Below are positions 1 through 7,715 of a stretch of 64,000 nt of DNA, in pieces. Below the pieces are notes generated by a model, which was not told the DNA's origin, searched no databases, and saw only the letters and a list, made by a program, of their open reading frames with translations. The DNA comes from Ruminococcus sp. AF31-8BH (GTDB lineage Bacteria > Bacillota > Clostridia > Lachnospirales > Lachnospiraceae): contig NZ_QTVN01000007.1 in assembly GCF_003460605.1 (NCBI RefSeq), positions 124,001 through 188,000 on the forward strand. The letters are read 5' to 3'. Position 1 is the stretch's first letter; the number at the start of each line of letters is the position of its first letter. The translations under genes and the position numbers were made by a program.

Positions 1-1406
1 CCAGTGTGAAAATGACTGGAAACAACAAGGTAACCATTAATTGGAAAAAAGCTTCGAATGCTACGAAGTACCGGATTTACTATAAGCAGTCTGGTGCCAG
101 GTCCTGGAAAGCAATAGCAGATGTGAGTTCCGGGAAAACAAGCTATACCCATACTTCTAATAACAGGAATCCTCTGGCAGGCGGAAAGAAATATGTATAC
201 ACGGTAAGGGCTTACAATAAGACAAGCCGCAAATGGGGTACATACGATAAAAATGGAAAAGGCGTGACAGTTCCCATTGTGCCGGGCAAAGTGAAGCTGG
301 TTTCTGTAAAGGCAAATGTGTACAATAAGGTAACGGTAACCTGGAACAAAACTTCCAATGCCTCTTCCTACCGAATCTACTACAAGAAGGCAAATGCAAA
401 GAACTGGACCAGGGTTACCGACGTAAAGGGCAGTCTGAGAAGCTACGTGCATAAAAGCAGCAAAAGTGCCGCATTAATAGCTGGAACCCAATATGTGTAC
501 ACAGTCAGAGCCTACAACAGTTGCTCAAAAAAGTGGGGCTCCTATGATGCAAAAGGCATTACGGTAAAAGTGCCTGCCAAACCTGCAGCAAAGCCAACAG
601 TTCCGCCAACGCCGCAGCCGACGGCAACTCCGATTCCAACCCAGGCTCCGTCAGCAAACACAGTGACAGCCCATGGCGTAACCTTTGATATGAGTTATTT
701 TCCCGAAACAGCAATAGTAGGCGATGATATGGAATGCCTGTCAGTTATTCCGAAAAGTACAATTAAGCCGACAGATATTACCTATAAAATTGCAAATGGA
801 AATGCACAGCAGCTTTGTTCCCCGGCAACACCAAATCTGCATTTAGGTTATGGAACCGAATATGAATCTGATTATTATGTATCAGACTGGAAAAACATGG
901 TTGCTTATATAAAGACTTCTTATGAGCCGGAAATGTATCTGGAACACAGAGTTGAAATTTACAATCAGCTGCAGGCCGGTACTTTTCCAGTAAGTGTTTA
1001 TTACAAAAATACGTTGCTTAGAACCTGCCAGGTAACCGTAACAGGGGCAGACAGCAAAGTGGTAAAATACCGGAAATGGATGAATGAACTTGAGCAGAAA
1101 GCCTGGACAAGCGGCATGACTGTGATGGAAAAATTAACTGCCATAAAGAAATACATTTATGACAATTATACCTACACAACCGATGGCGTGATGTGCAATG
1201 CAGGCGCACAGGCGCTTCTGTATGCAGCCAGAGACTTGGGACTTACTGCAAGATACCGTTTTGTAGGTCCTCAGTATGACTACGAAAAAGGCTACGGTGA
1301 TGTCTATTACCATTTCGGCTCTGCATTTTGCGGAGGGCATGTGTGCACGATCATCACAATGGATGGCAAAGATTATATTATGGAAACCCAGGGACACGAG
1401 GGTTAA
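1..1406 (+). CDS. FN3-repeat / transglutaminase-like surface protein (5' partial)
   Basis: The frame is open to the window edge, so the true start lies upstream; the first possible in-window start is GTG at 6. Counting from there, residues 1-95 and 96-190 are two similar fibronectin-III-like repeats, both with the motif YVYTVRAYN. A Pro/Thr linker (about 195-220) follows, then a C-terminal transglutaminase-like domain. Visible candidate catalytic residues are Cys397 (VMCNAGAQ), His445 (GGHVCTI) and an acidic residue at Glu460 (METQG), where Asp is usual. The protein ends six residues after Glu460, so the domain is very short at its C-terminus. It is probably secreted and cell-wall associated, but the signal peptide would be outside the window. 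Substrate is unknown; such domains can act as proteases or crosslinkers. Confidence 0.75.
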   Translation, partial: SVKMTGNNKVTINWKKASNATKYRIYYKQSGARSWKAIADVSSGKTSYTHTSNNRNPLAGGKKYVYTVRAYNKTSRKWGTYDKNGKGVTVPIVPGKVKLVSVKANVYNKVTVTWNKTSNASSYRIYYKKANAKNWTRVTDVKGSLRSYVHKSSKSAALIAGTQYVYTVRAYNSCSKKWGSYDAKGITVKVPAKPAAKPTVPPTPQPTATPIPTQAPSANTVTAHGVTFDMSYFPETAIVGDDMECLSVIPKSTIKPTDITYKIANGNAQQLCSPATPNLHLGYGTEYESDYYVSDWKNMVAYIKTSYEPEMYLEHRVEIYNQLQAGTFPVSVYYKNTLLRTCQVTVTGADSKVVKYRKWMNELEQKAWTSGMTVMEKLTAIKKYIYDNYTYTTDGVMCNAGAQALLYAARDLGLTARYRFVGPQYDYEKGYGDVYYHFGSAFCGGHVCTIITMDGKDYIMETQGHEG

Positions 1407-1412
1407 AAAGAG

Positions 1413-1446
1413 GCTCCCATGATGAAGAATCATGGGAGCTGCTTTA
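1413..1446. terminator. Bidirectional terminator between converging genes
   Basis: A perfect 11-bp stem (1413-1423 with 1429-1439, 5-nt loop) lies between the converging transglutaminase-like gene and spoVAA. On the minus strand the hairpin is followed by CTCTTTTT, a good U-tract for the spoVA transcript. On the plus strand the tail is weaker (TGCTTTA). Confidence 0.8.
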
Positions 1447-1487
1447 ATGTATGGTGTTCTCTGTGATCCGGCAAAGTGTGAAGATAG

Positions 1488-2105
1488 TTATTTATTTTCC
1501 GAATTTCTTGAGTCGTCCTCCATGATGGTGGTATTTACGTCATCTTCGTAAAGGCGCATTTGTACCTGCATAGGTGTGGGGTCATCTGTAAGTTTCATTT
1601 TTCCAAAGTGATTGAAGAAGAACAGAACGCCAAACCCAATCCCGATGGAATAAGAAGCCTCCAAAACAGAAAAGCCGTCTGTTGCCTGCCCGGTGACCTG
1701 AGTGTAGATCTGCTCAAAAAGCGCCGGGACATCTACGTCATTGTTAAAGGTCATAATGGAAAAGCCTGCGCCGAAAAAGGTGGCGAGACACACGAAGATC
1801 ACCTTGCACCATCTGAGAACAACATTGACGCTGCCTTCCTTCTGATAAGTGATGATGAAGGTAGGCTCTCCAATGTTGGTGATGTCCAGGTCCGGTTCCT
1901 TTTGCTGGATGTCCTTGATTAAGTCCATGGCACAGATCACGTAGCGTCCTGGCTTATCCGGGTCCAGATTGGCTACCGGCATTACGCGCAGGCGGTTTAA
2001 TATTTTGGCATTGCTGCAGGAGAGTTTGGCAATGTCCTGTAAATAAACGTGGGGGTGATGAACCTCCACGTTTTGTTCTGTCTGAATGTAAAGGGTATCG
2101 CTCAT
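1488..2105 (-). CDS. spoVAA: Stage V sporulation protein AA
   Basis: 205 aa. The N-terminal soluble half (about 1-95) carries family features such as the start LYIQTEQ and the segment IAKLSC. Two hydrophobic membrane segments follow (about 100-125 and 150-170), then an acidic tail. SpoVA proteins form the inner-membrane channel that moves Ca-dipicolinic acid into the forespore and releases it in germination. This gene is last in the spoVAC-D-E-A unit, 21 nt after spoVAE. In Bacillus spoVAA is the first gene, so the order here is permuted. The identification rests on overall sequence pattern and context. Confidence 0.85.
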   Translation of the reverse strand: MSDTLYIQTEQNVEVHHPHVYLQDIAKLSCSNAKILNRLRVMPVANLDPDKPGRYVICAMDLIKDIQQKEPDLDITNIGEPTFIITYQKEGSVNVVLRWCKVIFVCLATFFGAGFSIMTFNNDVDVPALFEQIYTQVTGQATDGFSVLEASYSIGIGFGVLFFFNHFGKMKLTDDPTPMQVQMRLYEDDVNTTIMEDDSRNSENK

Positions 2106-2126
2106 GGAAAAGTACCTCCAGTTGTA

Positions 2127-2483
2127 TTATTCTTTCATCTTAGGCTTAAATACCCAGCTGGCCAGATAGGAAAAAATAAGTGCGGCGGAAATTCCGGCTG
2201 CGCAGGCAGTGAAGCCTCCGGTGAAAAGTCCGATAAAGCCATCCTGGTCGATGGCTTTTTTCAGTCCCTTCCAAAGGGTATTGCCGAATCCAAGAAGAGG
2301 CACCGAAGCTCCGGCTCCTGCAAAATCGATCAGCGGCTGGTAAATGCCCACAGCTCCTAAGATGGCACCGGTACACACCAGCAGTACCATAACCCGGCCG
2401 GGCATCAGCTTTGTTTTATCCAGCAGAATCTGGACCAGGGCGCAGATCAGCCCGCCTACCCAGAATGCATTGAAATAATCCAT
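2127..2483 (-). CDS. spoVAE: Stage V sporulation protein AE
   Basis: 118 aa from ATG at 2483, chosen because GGAGG lies 9 nt upstream; an in-frame start at 2519 would overlap spoVAD and lacks this site. It is a small integral membrane protein with several hydrophobic segments (starts MDYFNAFWVGG; contains GAGASVPLLGFGNTL). That glycine-rich motif is shared with SpoVAC in the same operon, as expected for these related channel subunits. It probably acts with SpoVAC and SpoVAD in dipicolinate transport across the inner forespore membrane. Confidence 0.85.
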   Translation of the reverse strand: MDYFNAFWVGGLICALVQILLDKTKLMPGRVMVLLVCTGAILGAVGIYQPLIDFAGAGASVPLLGFGNTLWKGLKKAIDQDGFIGLFTGGFTACAAGISAALIFSYLASWVFKPKMKE

Positions 2484-2506
2484 AGTGTAACCTCCGTTTC
2501 TAAGAA

Positions 2507-3586
2507 TTAAACAGGACAATGTTCCAGCACCACTGCATGGGCAATTCCCGGAATGGAATCGCCTTCATTAAAGCTTGTTTTGGAGAGCAGTGCCCCGGTG
2601 GGAACAAATAACACCCGTTTCCAGGTCCCTTTGGCAAGCTCCGGCAAAATGTGGGCGGCAAGAACAGATGCACTGCAGCCGCAGCCGCTTCCTCCCGAGT
2701 GCGTGTCCTGTGTCTCCCCGTCAAAAATCAGAAGTCCGCAGTCCTGGTGAATGGACTGGATGTCGTACCCTTTTTCCATCAGAAGATCAAACAGAATTTT
2801 CTGTCCCACAGCCCCCAGGTCGCCTGTGAAAATCGCATCGTAATCCTCCAGTGTTCTGTCAAAATCACACAGATTCCGGTAGATGGTATCACAGGCAGCA
2901 GGCGCCATGCAGCCGCCCATGTTCAGGGAATCCTTAAGTCCGTAGTCGATCAGCTTTCCGGTGGTAAGACCGGTAATCTGCACGCAGCCCTTGTCCGAGA
3001 GAAGAGGTTTTGTTTTCCGGGGGATTTCTTCCTGGGGCAGTGCGCCAGAGAGAACACAGGCACCGCTTCCGGTTACCGTCCAGGTGGCAGAAAGGGGGCG
3101 CTGGTTACCGTAAGCCAGAGGAAAGCGGAATTCTTTTTCCGCGCTGGCAAAATGGCTGGAGGTGGCGCATAAAATATGCTCTCCATATCCGGCGGCAATG
3201 GACATGGCTCCCAGGGAAAGGGATTCCCCCATGGTAGAGCAGGCACCAAAAAGTCCGTAAAAAGGAATGCCCATACCTGCAATGCCAAAGGAAGAAGCTG
3301 TGGTCTGGGCAAGAAGGTCTCCGGCAAAGGTCATGCGGATATCGCCTGGCGCAAGGCCTGCTTTTCCAAGAGCCAGTGAGGCGGCTTCTTTTTGCATGGT
3401 GCTTTCCGCTGCTTCCCAGGTATCGCATCCAAACATAGGATCTTCGCAGATCAGATCAAATTTATCTCCAAGGGGACCTTCCCCTTCTTTTTTTCCAACG
3501 ACGGATGCGCAGCTGGAAATATAAACCGGAGTTTGAAAGGCAATGCTGGCGGAGCCGGCAAGTCTGGCGGGGGATTGTGTGTTCAT
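2507..3586 (-). CDS. spoVAD: Stage V sporulation protein AD (dipicolinate-binding)
   Basis: 359 aa, the usual length for SpoVAD, with a thiolase/ketoacyl-synthase-like fold. The segment GLFGACSTMGESL corresponds to the thiolase active-site region, and HSGGSGCGCSASV lies near the C-terminus. SpoVAD is known to bind dipicolinic acid at the outer face of the inner membrane. Its start overlaps the spoVAC stop by 4 nt (ATGA), indicating translational coupling. Internal cysteines are frequent, as in other clostridial versions. Confidence 0.92.
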   Translation of the reverse strand: MNTQSPARLAGSASIAFQTPVYISSCASVVGKKEGEGPLGDKFDLICEDPMFGCDTWEAAESTMQKEAASLALGKAGLAPGDIRMTFAGDLLAQTTASSFGIAGMGIPFYGLFGACSTMGESLSLGAMSIAAGYGEHILCATSSHFASAEKEFRFPLAYGNQRPLSATWTVTGSGACVLSGALPQEEIPRKTKPLLSDKGCVQITGLTTGKLIDYGLKDSLNMGGCMAPAACDTIYRNLCDFDRTLEDYDAIFTGDLGAVGQKILFDLLMEKGYDIQSIHQDCGLLIFDGETQDTHSGGSGCGCSASVLAAHILPELAKGTWKRVLFVPTGALLSKTSFNEGDSIPGIAHAVVLEHCPV

Positions 3587-4053
3587 GAGATCACCTCCAT
3601 GATTTTCAGAATATAGTAGATCACTCCGGCGGCCCAGGAACTCATGATTCCGTAGAGGATAACCGGCCCTGCAATGGTGAAGATCTTGCAGCCGATTCCG
3701 AAAACCTGTCCCTCGGCTTTGTATTCAATGGCAGGTGCTGCCACGGAGTTGGCAAATCCGGTGATGGGAACCAGACTTCCGGCGCCGCCGAATTTGCCGA
3801 TTTTGGGATAAAGATTAAATCCGGTGAGAATGACGCTGATGAAAACCAGGGTAACAGAACACCAGGTTCCTGCCATCTCCTGATCCAGCCCCTGTGACTT
3901 TGCGAAATTTGTTATGATCTGTCCCAGAACGCAGATCAGGCCGCCTGTGAGAAAGGCTTTTGCCATGTTAAGCGGCAGGCTGTGAGTCGGTGTGACCTCT
4001 TTTACATAATCGGCATATTTTTTCTGCTGTTCTTTTTGCTGTTCTTGATTCAT
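3583..4053 (-). CDS. spoVAC: Stage V sporulation protein AC
   Basis: 156 aa. The N-terminal 30 residues are Lys/Glu/Gln-rich and cytoplasmic-looking. Hydrophobic segments follow, with FLTGGLICVLGQII and the glycine-rich GGAGSLVPITGFANS. SpoVAC acts as a mechanosensitive channel component for Ca-DPA. It is first in the unit spoVAC-D-E-A, with AGGAGG 8 nt upstream of the ATG and a sigma-G-type promoter at 4119-4147. Confidence 0.92.
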   Translation of the reverse strand: MNQEQQKEQQKKYADYVKEVTPTHSLPLNMAKAFLTGGLICVLGQIITNFAKSQGLDQEMAGTWCSVTLVFISVILTGFNLYPKIGKFGGAGSLVPITGFANSVAAPAIEYKAEGQVFGIGCKIFTIAGPVILYGIMSSWAAGVIYYILKIMEVIS

Positions 4054-4118
4054 TGCTGCCTCCTGTGTATACGGAAATGTAAAGTTGCTGCGGATAAGAT
4101 TGTTATGGAATTTACAGT

Positions 4119-4147
4119 TAGTATGTGAAAAAAGATGTAAAATATAC
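4119..4147 (-). promoter_or_regulatory. Sigma-G-type promoter of spoVAC-D-E-A
   Basis: Read on the minus strand: GTATA, 17 nt, CATACTA. This matches the forespore sigma-G consensus (GHATR and CATNHTA) at every position. It lies about 70 nt upstream of spoVAC. The same arrangement and spacing precede spoVAB. Confidence 0.75.
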
Positions 4148-4171
4148 TTTCTTTTTCAGCGGAATTATAAT
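4143..4171 (+). promoter_or_regulatory. Possible sigma-A promoter of the AraC-type gene
   Basis: A perfect TATAAT lies at 4166-4171, 42 nt before the start at 4214. The -35 at 17 nt (TATACT) is poor and overlaps the sigma-G -35 on the other strand. Activation by a regulator, possibly the gene product itself, would fit but is inference. Confidence 0.4.
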
Positions 4172-4213
4172 ATGATGTTAGTATTGTTATGGACAAAAGA
4201 AAAGAGGTGCCTT

Positions 4214-5218
4214 ATGGGAAAATATTATATAGGAAAAGGGGCGCAGCTTCTGACAGAGGAATCCGAGGAAAAGATCCGGATACGCCAGCTGGAGCTGCTT
4301 TCCCCTGAATTTGGACATATGCCATGTATAAAGGGGGAGTTTTTTACTTTTATTCTGGCCGAAGAGGGACAAATGCAGTGCCAGATAAACCAGGAGAGAA
4401 CAGACTTACAGGCAGGGGAAGCGTTGTTTATCAACGCGAATCAGTCTTACCGCCTGATCTCCAGCCGGAATGAAAGATGTCGGTTTTATGTAATTGAAGT
4501 TTCAGCAGGCTATCTGGCGGCAGGAGATGAGAGCCTTCGGGAGAAATACCTTGCACCTGTGGCAGAGGCAGAGGCTTTTGCGTATTGCAGATTCGTGCCA
4601 TCAGAAGAGGAAGACACAGATGAGGATATCCTTTTGCAGGCACTTTTGGCAGCAGCGCAGACTGCAGCTGGAAGAGACCTGGCCTATGAGCTGGACATGA
4701 AGAGCTGGATGTTCACTGCGTGGGGAAGTCTTTACAAAAAATTCATTCAGCTTGCCCCATCCTGCAAAAATGCAGTGATCCGTGAGCGTACAAAGTTAAA
4801 CCGCATGACCGGATACCTGGCTTCAAACTGCAATGAGAAGCTGACCCTTGCGGGAATGGCGGAGGCATGCCAGGTAAGCACCGGAGATTTCTGCCGGTTC
4901 TTTAAGAAACATATGGGCATGACCCCATTTGAATATCTCCAGAAATGCAGGATCTGGAACAGCATGGATGCAGTGATCGACAAGACGGCCTCCATGGGCG
5001 AGATTGCATCTGCCAATGGGTTCGCTGGAGCAAGCTATTTCTCCGAGACTTTCCGCAAGGAGATGGGATGCTCCCCTGCGGATTACCGGAAGTGGTACAA
5101 GGGAATTAACGAAGAATGCCCGGTAGCGGCAGCAAATCCGGATCAGGGAGAAGAAAAAGCGCCGAAGAAGTCCGGCGCAGCTGCAAAGGGCAAGAATGTT
5201 CCCTCCTATTTATTATAG
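4214..5218 (+). CDS. AraC-family transcriptional regulator
   Basis: 334 aa from ATG 4214, chosen because AGAGGTG lies just upstream; an ATG-initiated frame reaching back to 4085 has no ribosome binding site. The N-terminal part (about 1-150) looks like an AraC-type cupin ligand-binding domain (e.g. LQAGEALFINANQSYRL). The C-terminal AraC DNA-binding domain (about 205-300) has two helix-turn-helix units and the signature FAGASYFSETFRKEMGCSP. A charged Lys/Gly tail follows. It sits on the plus strand between the two minus-strand spoVA units and converges on spoVAB with a 6-nt gap. Its target is not evident; a sugar-gene role is the family norm. Confidence 0.85.
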   Translation: MGKYYIGKGAQLLTEESEEKIRIRQLELLSPEFGHMPCIKGEFFTFILAEEGQMQCQINQERTDLQAGEALFINANQSYRLISSRNERCRFYVIEVSAGYLAAGDESLREKYLAPVAEAEAFAYCRFVPSEEEDTDEDILLQALLAAAQTAAGRDLAYELDMKSWMFTAWGSLYKKFIQLAPSCKNAVIRERTKLNRMTGYLASNCNEKLTLAGMAEACQVSTGDFCRFFKKHMGMTPFEYLQKCRIWNSMDAVIDKTASMGEIASANGFAGASYFSETFRKEMGCSPADYRKWYKGINEECPVAAANPDQGEEKAPKKSGAAAKGKNVPSYLL

Positions 5219-5224
5219 GAAAGT

Positions 5225-5644
5225 TTACGGAAACCATCTTTGATAAAAGTAATACAAAGAGCCTAGTGCTTTTCCCAGGGCTACGGCGATTACCACCAGG
5301 CGGATCCCGTTTGTCAGCTTGATCCTTCGGGAAAAGATGGGGAAGACATCTGCCATTTCGGCCAGTGCCATGATCCATCCCCCCAGGAAAATGCCGGAGA
5401 AAAGTCCGCAAAGGCCAAGAAACACCATGCCCCCTGGAATGGGCCAGCGATATAGAAAGAAAAGATTGCCGAAAACAATTCCGAGCAGCGTAATATCTTC
5501 ATATAATAATATGTGTTTTCCTGTGTGGGTAACGCCGGCGTATCTTGGCACAATGGAAAGACCGATGAGAAGGCCCACTACACCGCCTGCGATAATGACT
5601 CCTGCACAGAAGCCGATGACTGCCAGAAAAATCTGCTGAAACAT
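5225..5644 (-). CDS. spoVAB: Stage V sporulation protein AB
   Basis: 139 aa from ATG at 5644, chosen because AAAGGAG lies 9 nt upstream. It is almost entirely hydrophobic, with about four membrane segments. Family-like motifs are AGGVVGLLIGLSIVPR near the N-terminus, YEDITLLGIVFGNL mid-protein and VVIAVALGKALGSL near the end. It is separated from the other spoVA genes by the AraC-type gene, yet carries its own sigma-G-like promoter at 5676-5704, so co-expression in the forespore is likely. Confidence 0.82.
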   Translation of the reverse strand: MFQQIFLAVIGFCAGVIIAGGVVGLLIGLSIVPRYAGVTHTGKHILLYEDITLLGIVFGNLFFLYRWPIPGGMVFLGLCGLFSGIFLGGWIMALAEMADVFPIFSRRIKLTNGIRLVVIAVALGKALGSLYYFYQRWFP

Positions 5645-5675
5645 GATGGATATCTCCTTTCTGTGGAACATTTAT

Positions 5676-5704
5676 TAGTATAGAAAGAATGTTGAAAAAT
5701 ATAC
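5676..5704 (-). promoter_or_regulatory. Sigma-G-type promoter of spoVAB
   Basis: On the minus strand: GTATA, 17 nt, TATACTA, differing from the sigma-G -10 consensus CATNHTA only at the first base. It lies 32 nt upstream of the spoVAB start. Spacing and sequence match the promoter found upstream of spoVAC. Confidence 0.65.
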
Positions 5705-5712
5705 GTTTTTCC

Positions 5713-5741
5713 TGTACATTTGGGCAGTTAGATAGTATAAT
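5713..5741 (+). promoter_or_regulatory. Probable sigma-A promoter of the murB operon
   Basis: TGTACA, 17 nt, TATAAT, 99 nt before the murB start. The -10 is perfect and the -35 matches 4 of 6 positions. It is divergent from the spoVAB promoter, with the -35 regions 8 nt apart. Confidence 0.55.
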
Positions 5742-5840
5742 AGAACGATGCGGCAATGGGAAGAATTACGTTGCTGCACAGATGGAATAATTTATTCTTA
5801 ACCTTATGAAATCAGTTAGAAAGATAGAGGATGTAAATCT

Positions 5841-6752
5841 GTGAATGAAAAAATAAAACAGCGTTTTCAGACGGTTCTGGAAAAGGAGCAGGTTCTGGAA
5901 GCGGAGTCTATGAGCAGACACACCACATTTCGCATTGGCGGCCCGGCAGATCTGTTCGTGGTACCGAAGTCAGTGGATGAGATCGCAGAAGTCCTGAAAA
6001 TCTGCAGGGAAGAGAAGGCTCCTTATTTTATACTTGGAAACGGGAGCAATCTTCTGGTAAGTGATAAGGGATACCGCGGCGTAGTGGTACAGCTGTATCG
6101 CGGCTTTGGGAAGATTACGGTTTCCGGGGAGGAAATTCATGCCCAGGCGGGTGCTCTTTTATCCGGAATTGCGGCAGCGGCAAGAGATGCATCTCTTACC
6201 GGTTTTGAGTTTGCCGGCGGAATTCCGGGAACCTTAGGCGGTGCTGTTGTGATGAATGCAGGTGCTTACGGCGGAGAGATGAAGGATGTATTGAAGGAAG
6301 TGACGGTTCTGACACCGGAAGGTGAGATTCTTACTTTGCAGGCAGATGAGCTTCACATGGGATATCGGACCAGCGTTGTAAAGGAAGCCGGCTATATTGT
6401 TCTGGAGGCCGTGCTTTCTCTTGCGAAGGGAGATCCGGAAGCAATCCGCAGCCGGATGCAGGAGCTGGCAGGCATGAGAAGCAGCAAGCAGCCCCTTTCC
6501 TATCCAAGTGCAGGCAGCACCTTCAAAAGACCGGAGGGATATTTTGCAGGCAAGCTGATCATGGACAGCGGACTTCGGGGATATCAGGTAGGCGGTGCCC
6601 AGGTTTCCGAGAAGCACTGCGGCTTTGTGATCAATGCAGGAAATGCCACCGCAGAAGATGTATGCAGGCTGATGGCAGATGTACAGCGGATTGTCAGAGA
6701 AAAGTTTGGCGTGACACTGGAGCCGGAAGTGAAGTTTCTTGGAGAATTCTGA
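5841..6752 (+). CDS. murB: UDP-N-acetylenolpyruvoylglucosamine reductase
   Basis: 303 aa, GTG start. This FAD enzyme reduces UDP-GlcNAc-enolpyruvate to UDP-MurNAc with NADPH in cytoplasmic peptidoglycan synthesis. The FAD-binding half shows GNGSNLLVSD and GIPGTLGGAVVMNAGAYGGE. The C-terminal MurB domain has YPSAGSTFKRP, with the catalytic Ser, and ends EPEVKFLGEF with the acidic residue. Length is standard. It leads the run murB-rapZ-whiA-crh-like, a linkage common in Firmicutes. Confidence 0.96.
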   Translation: MNEKIKQRFQTVLEKEQVLEAESMSRHTTFRIGGPADLFVVPKSVDEIAEVLKICREEKAPYFILGNGSNLLVSDKGYRGVVVQLYRGFGKITVSGEEIHAQAGALLSGIAAAARDASLTGFEFAGGIPGTLGGAVVMNAGAYGGEMKDVLKEVTVLTPEGEILTLQADELHMGYRTSVVKEAGYIVLEAVLSLAKGDPEAIRSRMQELAGMRSSKQPLSYPSAGSTFKRPEGYFAGKLIMDSGLRGYQVGGAQVSEKHCGFVINAGNATAEDVCRLMADVQRIVREKFGVTLEPEVKFLGEF

Positions 6753-6821
6753 CTGAGAAATTCAGGCCGGAAATTTATGTTTCAGGACGAAATAAAAATT
6801 TGTCCCATCAGGAGATAAGAT

Positions 6822-7700
6822 ATGCGATTTGTAATAGTTACAGGCGTTTCCGGTGCTGGTAAGTCTACCGTGCTGAAAATGCTGGAGGATGCCCATTATT
6901 TCTGTGTGGATAATCTTCCCATTCCATTGGTGGAGAAATTTGCTTCACTGATGCTGGAGGTGCATGAGGAAGGCGTGCAGAACGCGGCACTTGGAATTGA
7001 CGCCAGAAGTGGCCGTTCCCTGGAAGAACTGGCACAGGTTCTGGATCACATGAAGGAAGCCGGATATGATTTTGAGATTCTTTTCATGGATGCGGAGGAT
7101 TCCGTGCTTGTAAAGAGATACAAGGAGACCAGAAGAAGTCATCCCCTTGCCGCTTCCGGAAGAGTGGATGACGGGATCCGGCTGGAACGCCAGAAAATGG
7201 AATTTCTTCGGAAAAGAGCGGACTACATCATTGATACCACTCATCTGCTCACCAGAGAGCTTCGTCAGGAAATCGAGAAGATTTTTGTAAATGACGAAAA
7301 GTTCTGCAATATGATGGTTACGGTGCTGTCCTTTGGATTCAAATACGGAATCCCGGCAGATGCAGACCTGGTGTTTGACGTCCGTTTTCTTCCAAATCCA
7401 TATTACGAGGATGAGCTGCGGCCGCTGACGGGTATGGATGAGAGCGTTTTTAATTATGTAATGGACAATGAGACTGCAAGGATTTTTGCAAACAAGCTGG
7501 AGGATATGACGGAGTTTCTCATTCCCAAGTATGCCCAGGAAGGCAAAACAAGTCTTGTGATCGCCATTGGATGTACAGGCGGCAAGCATCGTTCTGTTAC
7601 CATTGCAAGAGAGCTGTACAGCAGAATTGCCCGAAACGGGGAATACGGTTTCCGGCTGGAGCACAGGGATGTGGATAAGGATCGTCTGCTGAAAAAATAA
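6822..7700 (+). CDS. rapZ: RNase adapter / nucleotide-binding protein RapZ (YvcJ)
   Basis: 292 aa. It has an N-terminal P-loop at residues 8-16 (GVSGAGKST) and the C-terminal RapZ domain with GCTGGKHRSVT and the ending LEHRDVDKD. In enterobacteria RapZ senses glucosamine-6-phosphate and directs RNase E; in B. subtilis YvcJ is an ATP/GTPase tied to competence and metabolism. A good AGGAGATA site precedes ATG 6822. The gene is followed after 15 nt by whiA; yvcK, usually between them, is absent. Confidence 0.95.
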   Translation: MRFVIVTGVSGAGKSTVLKMLEDAHYFCVDNLPIPLVEKFASLMLEVHEEGVQNAALGIDARSGRSLEELAQVLDHMKEAGYDFEILFMDAEDSVLVKRYKETRRSHPLAASGRVDDGIRLERQKMEFLRKRADYIIDTTHLLTRELRQEIEKIFVNDEKFCNMMVTVLSFGFKYGIPADADLVFDVRFLPNPYYEDELRPLTGMDESVFNYVMDNETARIFANKLEDMTEFLIPKYAQEGKTSLVIAIGCTGGKHRSVTIARELYSRIARNGEYGFRLEHRDVDKDRLLKK

Positions 7701-7715
7701 AAAGGAGTTTTGGAA

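Noticed and set aside
6945..7664. 239-codon open frame on the minus strand inside rapZ
   Set aside because: It is antisense to a clearly conserved gene, has no ribosome binding site and no recognisable domain.
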